Part shown: positions 55,131-64,000 of the stretch, one piece after another
Numbering within the stretch: the first letter of the stretch is position 1
Layout of the letters: each line of letters starts with the position of its first letter
Assembly (NCBI GenBank): GCA_963814805.1
Contig: CAWFER010000008.1
Coordinates: 179,594-243,593 of the forward strand
DNA length: 64,000 bases
Origin: AP-15 sp963814805
GTDB lineage: Bacteria > Pseudomonadota > Alphaproteobacteria > ATCC43930 > CGMCC-115725
Reading direction: 5' to 3'
Program-made: the position numbers and the translations under genes
Notes under the pieces: model-generated
Databases searched by the model: none
The model's input: only the letters and a program-made list of their open reading frames with translations
What the model was told of the DNA's origin: nothing

Positions 55131-55746
55131 GGAGCTCCGACTGCTTGTAGGCATCCGGTTTCAGGAACTGTTTCACTCCCCTCGTCGGGGTGCTTTTCAC
55201 CTTTCCCTCACGGTACTGGTTCACTATCGGTCACTGAGGAGTACTTAGGCTTGGAGGGTGGTCCCCCCATCTTCAGACAGGATTGCTCGTGTCCCGCCCT
55301 ACTCGAGGACGCTCGGTTCGGTTTCCCGTACGGGGCTGTCACCCGCTATGGCCCGCCTTTCCAGACGCTTCCGGTGCCAAAACCAACCGCCACTGGCCTC
55401 GTCCGCTTTCGCTCGCCACTACTCGCGGAGTCTCGGTTGATGTCCGTTCCTCCGGCTACTGAGATGTTTCAGTTCGCCGGGTTCGCCTCCCGCGCCTATG
55501 AATTCAGCGCGGGATACCCCGCAAGAGTTGCCCCTTGGAGGTGGGTTGCCCCATTCGGAGATCCCGGGATCAACGATCGCTCGCATCTCCCCCGGGCTTT
55601 TCGCAGCGTGCCGCGTCCTTCATCGCCTCTCAGTGCCAAGGCATCCACCAGATGCCCTTAATTCGCGCTCGATCCAAAAAGCGCCCCCAGACGGTCTCCC
55701 GCCCAACGACACTTCCCGGAACACCGCCGCGCACAGGGGCAAACGC

Positions 55747-55806
55747 CAGACGGATCGCTCCGCTTGGACAGAGATCGCTCCGCTGTTGGACAGACGGATC
55801 GCTCCG
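55747..55806. repeat. three tandem copies of a 20-22 base unit in the tRNA-Ala/23S spacer
   Basis: Copies of ggacagacggatcgctccgc (with small changes) follow one another. Each contains the near-palindrome cggatcgctccg, so the transcript can form a row of small hairpins. They lie upstream of the 23S 5' end, within pre-rRNA spacer that must be processed. Confidence 0.8.
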
Positions 55807-56100
55807 CAAATTGGCCACCCCGACGCGGCCCTCGCATGAAGACACTTCCGGACTGCCTCAAGCGCAGGCTCGCAGCCCGCGCCCGAGACGGTCCGCCTCG
55901 GTCACATTCGCAAATCCGCTTTACCCTTCAATCAACCCCAGCCCCGGCGCCGCCGCCATCCCGGCCAAGCCCCGCGCCCCCATTGAGAGGGGGAGCAGAA
56001 CCCGCCCGGCCCGGCCAGCGGCCGCCCCGGAACCAGACTTCGTCTTCTCCGAATGTCGTTGCCAGAGAGCAGAACCCAGAGAGCAGAACCCGGGCAGGCC

Positions 56101-56176
56101 TGGTGGAGGTGAACGGGATCGAACCGATGACCTCCTGCTTGCAAAGCAGGCGCTCTCCCAACTGAGCTACACCCCC
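56101..56176 (-). tRNA. tRNA-Ala (anticodon TGC)
   Basis: A 76-base tRNA with encoded CCA. The acceptor is GGGGGTG/CACCTCC, the D-arm GCTCAGTTGGGAGAGC, the anticodon stem-loop CCTGCTTTGCAAGCAGG and the T-arm ATCGGTTCGATCCCGT. It is the second tRNA of the 16S-23S spacer, as usual. The 23S-side spacer (55673-56100) carries no gene. It has the tandem repeat at 55747 and a doubled cagagagcagaac unit at about 56062-56091. Confidence 0.98.
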
Positions 56177-56194
56177 CCTTTGAGGGGCCAGCTG

Positions 56195-56224
56195 TCAGGA
56201 GCCAGGAACATCCTGATCCCTGAT
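56195..56224. repeat. TCAGGARCCAGG-family repeat between tRNA-Ala and tRNA-Ile
   Basis: A short copy (tcaggagccaggaac) is followed by an inverted part (cctgatccctga) and can fold on itself. It lies in the 53-base gap between the two tRNA genes. It belongs to the same family as the arms of both 23S insertions. Confidence 0.75.
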
Positions 56225-56229
56225 CCCGA

Positions 56230-56306
56230 TGGTGGGCCAGGGAGGATTTGAACCTCCGACCTCACGCTTATCAAGCGCGCGCTCTAACCAGCTGAGCTAC
56301 TAGCCC
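56230..56306 (-). tRNA. tRNA-Ile (anticodon GAT)
   Basis: A 77-base tRNA with encoded CCA. The acceptor is GGGCTAG/CTGGCCC, the D-arm GCTCAGCTGGTTAGAGC, the anticodon loop CTTGATAAG (GAT) and the T-arm GGAGGTTCAAATCCTCC. It is the first tRNA after 16S in the operon. Confidence 0.98.
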
Positions 56307-56418
56307 CGGTCCTAACCCCGGTCCCGGCTCGCGCCGGCCCGATCAGGATCGCCAAGCGCGGGCGGCGGCGCGCGACATTCGGGAGAAGGGATGCGCAGGC
56401 GGCGGCGACTTGCAGGCG

Positions 56419-56551
56419 TCAGGAGCCTGGAACCAGGTTCCAGGCAACGCCACCCGCGTTTGTGGAAGATCAGGATCGCGCTCCAGCGGAGTCCCAGCGC
56501 CAATTCCGGCTCCTGATCCCTGACCCCTGGTTCCTGACACCTGGCTCCTGA
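56419..56551. repeat. TCAGGARCCAGG-family inverted repeat pair next to the 16S 3' end
   Basis: One cluster (tcaggagcctggaaccagg, from 56419) and an opposite-orientation cluster (cctgatccctgacccctgg and cctggttcctga, 56508-56551) face each other. They can form a long stem just downstream of mature 16S. The first also contains a short self-palindrome (cctggaac/gttccagg). The rest of this spacer, 56307-56557, has no gene. Confidence 0.75.
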
Positions 56552-56556
56552 ATTCC

Positions 56557-58074
<1,518 letters not shown>

Positions 58075-58319
58075 ATCCCAGGCCCACCCCAACAGGCCAA
58101 CCGCATCCGCGAGCCGCAGACCGAAATCCTAGGCCGCATACGCCATCAACCCCCAGGGGGTACCCATAATCAAGGGCCGCCAAACATTCGCTCAATCCGC
58201 GCGAACGTCCGGCAGACCCACGCCGCCGCCCGCGCATCCCTTCCCATCTTCCACAATCTCAATCAACAACCCCGCACCAACCGCCGCCGCAATCCCGGCA
58301 CGCCGCCACAAGGGCCGCG

Positions 58320-58349
58320 CTTATACCCCCTCCCCACAATCCACGTCAA
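58320..58349 (-). promoter_or_regulatory. rRNA operon promoter
   Basis: On the minus strand TTGACG (58349-58344), an 18-base G-rich spacer and TATAAG (58325-58320) form a strong sigma-70-type promoter facing 16S. Transcription would begin near 58313, leaving a leader of about 240 bases before mature 16S. That leader (58075-58312) has no gene. The stretch from 58350 to 58531 also shows nothing clear. Confidence 0.7.
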
Positions 58350-58531
58350 CCCCGATTAGAATCGGCGCTGCCGATCGCTGGGCCGGTTTTCCGCCGGAGA
58401 GATTTCGCATCGGGCGGACCCGACCTCAAACGCTGCCCCGGCGGGCGCGACGGACTGCGAAGATGGGAGCCGGCATCCCCGCTGTCCAGAGCAGGCGCCA
58501 AAAAAAGCCCCTACCCTTCCGAGCCGCCAGC

Positions 58532-58942
58532 TCAGAGCAGGCCGAGCGCGCGCAATTCGGCCAGCATCCGCTCGGGCGGCGGCGCCCCGTCCTGCGCGCG
58601 GTCGGGCGGCGCATCCTCGGGCAACAAATAGCGCCAGCCCTGAAACGGCCGCCAGGGCCGCGACAGGGTTGGCGCCAGCCGGCCATCGACCTCGATCAGG
58701 CAATAGCGGCGGCCATCGGCGTCCCGTTCGCGGCGAAACCCGGCGACCCGCTGGCGTACCTGGATCTGGCCGCGGATCACCCAGTAGATCGAGCCGCCGG
58801 CGAGCACCTCGGCCGCCCGGCGCGGGTGATTTCGGGTATAGACCCAGTCGCCGCCGCGCTCGGCCGCGCGCGCCGCCCGCACCCGGACGAGATCGTCGAT
58901 GTCGGCGATGCCGACCGCGAGCTTGAGCAGATGGAGCGCCAT
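58532..58942 (-). CDS. DUF1489 family protein
   Basis: A 136-residue protein matching DUF1489, a family largely confined to alphaproteobacteria. It has MALHLLKLAVGIADIDDLVRVRAARA at the N-terminus, HPRRAAEVLAGGSIYWVIRGQIQVRQRV, and RPWRPFQGWRYLLPEDAPPD near the end. The length is full. The function is unknown. It follows the carboxylase biotin subunit by 17 bases on the same strand, so it may be read through from that operon. It is the last gene before the rRNA promoter. Confidence 0.9.
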   Translation of the reverse strand: MALHLLKLAVGIADIDDLVRVRAARAAERGGDWVYTRNHPRRAAEVLAGGSIYWVIRGQIQVRQRVAGFRRERDADGRRYCLIEVDGRLAPTLSRPWRPFQGWRYLLPEDAPPDRAQDGAPPPERMLAELRALGLL

Positions 58943-58959
58943 GCGCAGGCCGAGCCCGG

Positions 58960-60986
58960 TCAGGCCTCCCGCCCCTCGGGCGGGTCCGCGGCAAGAACGA
59001 TCAGCTCGGCCCCTTCCTCGACCATGTCGCCGATGGCAAAGCGCACCCGCTCGACCCGGCCGTCGGCGGGGGCGAGGATCGTGTGCTCCATCTTCATCGC
59101 CTCGATCGTCAGCAGCGGCTGGCCGCGCCGCACCAGGCTGCCGGGCTCGATCAGAAGCCGGGTCACCCGTCCCGGCATCGGCGCCGTCAGCCTTCCGCCT
59201 GCCGGGTCGTCGTCGATCGGCGCCGCCAAGGGCTCTATTTCAACGAGACGCCAGCTTTCGCCGTCGCTCGACACCACGGCCTCGGCGCCGTGCTCGAGCA
59301 CGATGATCCGGCTGCGTCGGCCGTCGAGCACCAGGCCCAGCGCGCCGTCGGGCCGCATTTCGGCGCTGGCGGCGATGGTCCGCTGGCCAATTTGCAGCAG
59401 CCAGCCGCCGACGCGCGCGGTCGCCGCCACGATCCGAGGCTCGGCCCCAGGCTTGGCGCTGTCGCGAAACACGATATCCTGTTCGGATGCCCGGTCGAGC
59501 CGCCAGCCATCAGTGCCGGCCCACGGCGAATAGGGGTCGCCCGAACCCAGCGCCGCAGCACCAGCCGCCGCCGCGCGGGCGCCGAGGCGGGACAAAGCCG
59601 CGGCAGCGAGTGCGGTGTCGGGGACCGGTCGGCGCGGCGGCGTCAGCGCCGCGCGATGGCGCTCGATAAAGCCGGTATCGAGGGCGCCGGTAATAAAATC
59701 GGGCTCCGCCGCGAGCCGGGCGAGAAATCCCAGATTGGTGCGCAATCCGAGCACCGCCGTCTCGGCCAGCGCCCGGCGCAAGCGCCGGATCGCCGCCGGC
59801 CGATCCTCGCCCCAGACGATGATCTTGGCGATCAGCGGGTCGTAAAGGGCGCTCACCCGGTCGCCCTGCCGCACCCCGGCATCGACCCGCGCCAATTCGG
59901 GCGGCGGCAGCCGCAATCCGTGCAGCACGCCCGTCTGCGGCAGAAAATCGCGTTCGGGATCCTCGGCATAGAGCCGCGCCTCGATGGCATGGCCGCTGGC
60001 CGCCAGATCCTGCTGGCGCAGCGGCAGATGCTCGCCGGCGGCGACCCGCAATTGCCACTCGACCAGATCGAGCCCGCTCACCGCCTCGGTGACGGTGTGC
60101 TCGACCTGTAGCCGCGTGTTCATCTCGATGAAAAAGAACTTGCCGCCCTCGGCGATGAACTCGACGGTGCCGGCGCCGACATAGCCGACCGCGCGGGCGG
60201 CGGCGGTCGCGGCCTCGGCCATCGCCCGGCGCCGCTCGGGATCGATCCCGGGCGCCGGCGCTTCCTCGATCACCTTCTGATGGCGGCGCTGGATCGAGCA
60301 GTCGCGGTCGAAGATGTGGACGACGTTGCCGTGCCGGTCGGCGAAGATCTGCACCTCGATATGCCGCGGCCGGGCGAGGTATTGCTCGATCAGCATCCGC
60401 TCGTCGCCAAACGCGCCCTTGGCTTCGCGCTGTGCCGCATCGAGGGCCTCGGCGAAACCGCTGGCCTCGGCGACGATCCGCATGCCGCGGCCGCCGCCGC
60501 CGGCGGACGCCTTGATCAGCACCGGAAAGCCGATCCGCCGGGCTTCGTCGGCGAGGTGCTCCGGGTCCTGCTCGTCGCCGTGATAGCCCGGCACCAGCGG
60601 CACCCCGGCTTGCGCCATCAAGGCCTTGGCCACCGCCTTCGAGCCCATCGCCCGCATCGCCGCCGCCGGCGGCCCGATGAAGGTGAGCCCGGCGCGCTCG
60701 CAGGCCTCGGCGAAATCGGCGTTCTCCGACAAGAAGCCGTAGCCCGGATGCACCGCCTGCGCGCCGCTCGCCCGCGCCGCCTCGACGATCGCGCCGATGT
60801 TCAGATAACTGTCCTTGGCCGGCGCGGGGCCGATCGGCCAGGCCTCGTCGGCCTGCTCGACAAAGAGCGCGTCGCGGTCGGCCGAGGAATAGACCGCGAC
60901 CGTCGCGATCCCCAGCCGGCGCGCGGTGCGAATCACCCGGCAGGCGATCTCGCCGCGGTTGGCGATCAGGATCTTAGAAAACATCC

Positions 60987-60990
<4 letters not shown>
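58960..60990 (-). CDS. methylcrotonoyl-CoA carboxylase-type biotin carboxylase/BCCP subunit
   Basis: A 676-residue alpha subunit. The biotin carboxylase domain spans about residues 1-450: MFSKILIANRGEIACRVIRTARRLGI, HPGYGFLSENADFAEACE, ASAGGGGRGMRIV (ATP-grasp loop), FIEMNTRLQVEHTVTEAVSGLDLVEWQL. A linker/BT domain follows. The C-terminal biotinyl domain has LTIEAMKMEHTILAPADGRVERV, in which the Lys of EAMKM carries biotin. With the next gene it carboxylates an acyl-CoA; the adjacent beta subunit favours 3-methylcrotonoyl-CoA of leucine degradation, with geranyl- or propionyl-CoA as alternatives. Its ATG overlaps the beta-subunit stop (ATGA), so the two are translationally coupled. Confidence 0.92.
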
Positions 60991-62594
<1,604 letters not shown>

Positions 62595-62823
62595 CCGTGC
62601 CCGCACCTTGCCCAAGCGCAACCCCGCCCGGCAAGCGGAAACCAAATCTCGCGAGGTCTACCCGCGGCTGGGTTTGCGCTTTCTCTGGGCCATCTCAAAT
62701 CCTTAAAAGAGAATTGTGTCGCGCTCGGGCTCAGCCGGCTCGCCGCGGGCCGGGCGCAGGCAGGATCGGCGGGCCTGCCGCATGGGCTTGCCTCGCCCCG
62801 GAAATCGGCGCAAACGGGTTGCC

Positions 62824-63790
62824 ATGAGCGACGATCTCGAAACCTTCGACCGCGCCGCGGCGCTGGTCCATGCGGTGATGCCGCCGACCCCGCAATATTG
62901 CTGGCCGCAATTGTCGCGGCGGGTCGGGGCCGAGATTTGGGTCAAGCACGAGAACCACACCCCGATCGGCGCGTTCAAATTGCGCGGCGGTCTGGTGTAT
63001 CTCGACGCGGTCCGGCGCGCTCAGCCGCGGCCGCTGGCGTCGTCACCGCCACCCGCGGCAATCACGGGCAGAGCATCGCCTATGCCGCGGCACGCCTCGG
63101 TCTCGCCGCGACGATCGTCGTGCCGCATGGCAACAGCGTCGAGAAGAACCGAGCGATGGCCGGGTTCGGCGCGCATCTCGTCGAGGCGGGCCACGATTTC
63201 CAGGCCGCCTACGAGCACGCCGTGGCGTTGGCCGGGCGCGAGCGGCTGCACCTGGTGCGCTCCTATGATCCGCTCCTGGTGCGCGGGGTGGCGAGCTATG
63301 GGCTCGAGCTGTTCCGGGCGGTGGCCGATCTCGATGTCGTCTATGTGCCGATCGGGCTCGGCAGCGGCATTTCCGGCGTGATCGCCGCGCGCGAGGCGCT
63401 CGGCCTCAAGACCGAGATCGTCGGCGTCGTCGCCGCCGGCGCGCCGACCTATGCGCTGTCCTTCGCCGCCGGCATGCCGGTCGTACCAACTCCGCCGAAA
63501 CCATCGCCGACGGTCTGGCGGTGCGGGTGCCCGATGCCGCGGCGCTCGAGGTGATCCGCCGCGGGGCCGCGCATATCGTCACGGTGTCGGAGGCGGAGAT
63601 CCGCGCGGCGATGCGCATCCTCTTCACCGATACCCACAATGTCGCCGAGGGCGCCGGCGCCGCGGCGCTCGCCGCCGCGTTGCAGGAGCGCGACCGCCTC
63701 GCCGGCAAGCGGGTCGCGGTGATCCAGTCCGGCGGCAATATCGACCGCAGCCTGTTCGCCGAGATGCTGGCAGAGCCCGACGCCGGCTAG
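62824..63790 (+). CDS. threonine/serine ammonia-lyase-like PLP enzyme, two frameshifts
   Basis: Three frames give one protein of about 322 residues. The first has TFDRAAALVHAVMPPTPQYCWPQLSRRVGAEIWVKHENHTPIGAFKLRGGLVYL, with the PLP lysine in GAFKLRG. The second has GVVTATRGNHGQSIAYAAARLGLAATIVVPHGNSVEKNRAM and VYVPIGLGSGISGVIAARE. The third has ETIADGLAVRVPDAAAL, TDTHNVAEGAGAAALAAAL and VAVIQSGGNIDRSLFAEML. One base is missing near 63030 and one near 63483. The fold is serine/threonine dehydratase, deaminating the hydroxy amino acid to a 2-oxo acid; no ACT regulatory domain follows, so it is the catabolic type or a relative. ATG 62824 was chosen for family length. Confidence 0.85.
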
Positions 63791-63923
63791 ACCACGCGGC
63801 GCCTGGACGCCAGCGCCTCGTCACGGCGATGGCCGGCGACGGTCGCGGTGACCGCCGCGATAAAGGCGCCGACAGCATGGCAAAGGCGGTGAAAAACGCC
63901 CGATGGCCGCGGCCTTGCGCGCT

Positions 63924-64000
63924 TTATCGGCCGCCTGGCGCGCCTTGAGGTGTCGGCTTTCCCTTGGCGCTGACATCGTCGACCCGCTTGGCGGCGTCGG
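63924..64000 (-). CDS. possible C-terminal end of a leftward gene (cut by window edge)
   Basis: The last 25 codons read ADAAKRVDDVSAKGKPTPQGAPGGR followed by TAA at 63926-63924. The charged, Gly/Pro-rich tail is compatible with the end of a protein, but there is too little to name it. The space between it and the dehydratase (63791-63923) contains nothing I can support. Confidence 0.25.
   Translation of the reverse strand, partial: DAAKRVDDVSAKGKPTPQGAPGGR

Overview
The window is very GC-rich, densely coded bacterial chromosome. The rRNA operon order (16S, tRNA-Ile, tRNA-Ala, 23S, 5S, initiator tRNA), the DUF1489 gene, the leucine-degradation carboxylase pair and the ETF-ubiquinone oxidoreductase all suggest an alphaproteobacterium. 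The order cannot be fixed by reading alone; Rhodospirillales or a relative is my guess. The species looks like an aerobic heterotroph that degrades amino acids and organic acids.

Layout. 1-8.2 kb: end of an SGNH-type hydrolase, two small genes, tRNA-Gln, then ispE, a TPR protein and ETF-QO leftward, and ribF plus a class III nucleotide cyclase rightward. 8.2-25.9 kb: small-molecule metabolism. This holds an enolase-superfamily enzyme, panC, two MetE-like proteins around an OFA-family transporter with a palindrome between the divergent genes, greB, a carbamoylase-type amidohydrolase, a very large FAD/NAD(P) oxidoreductase, a class III aminotransferase, an unrecognised polar protein with a strong promoter followed by a secreted protein, and a TauD-like dioxygenase. 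26-36.8 kb: two efflux systems (FUSC/DUF1656/HlyD, and HxlR/EmrA-like/EmrB-like) around a rearranged patch. In that patch a decayed 2-dehydropantoate reductase fragment, a flavin disulfide reductase and a chimeric panE lie together, and the tail of the neighbouring alpha/beta hydrolase gene is duplicated. 37-49 kb: mostly housekeeping genes: a threonine synthase-like enzyme, an aspartate aminotransferase, an EF-G-like GTPase, msrP, gph and glmU-glmS.

49-52 kb is the wreck of an integrated element next to tRNA-fMet. It holds catalase-like and arylsulfatase fragments, a collapsed relaxase, a VapBC toxin-antitoxin pair and the end of a serine recombinase whose stop codon lies inside the tRNA gene on the opposite strand. 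52-58.4 kb is a complete rRNA operon on the minus strand. Its 23S gene carries two intervening sequences, at the helix 25 and helix 45 sites. The larger encodes an S23-type four-helix-bundle protein with its own Shine-Dalgarno. The arms of both insertions, and the spacers around the two tRNA genes, share one repeat family (core TCAGGARCCAGG). 58.5-64 kb: DUF1489, both subunits of a methylcrotonoyl-CoA-type carboxylase, and a threonine/serine dehydratase.

One warning governs the reading. About fifteen single-base frameshifts break otherwise well-conserved genes, including the normally essential glmU. Several lie in homopolymers, and some come in compensating pairs. Most are probably residual sequencing indels, so those genes are annotated across the frameshift rather than called dead. 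The 49-52 kb island and the 29.4-29.6 kb fragment differ: they show truncation, fusion or strong divergence, and one carries an in-frame stop. They look truly decayed.
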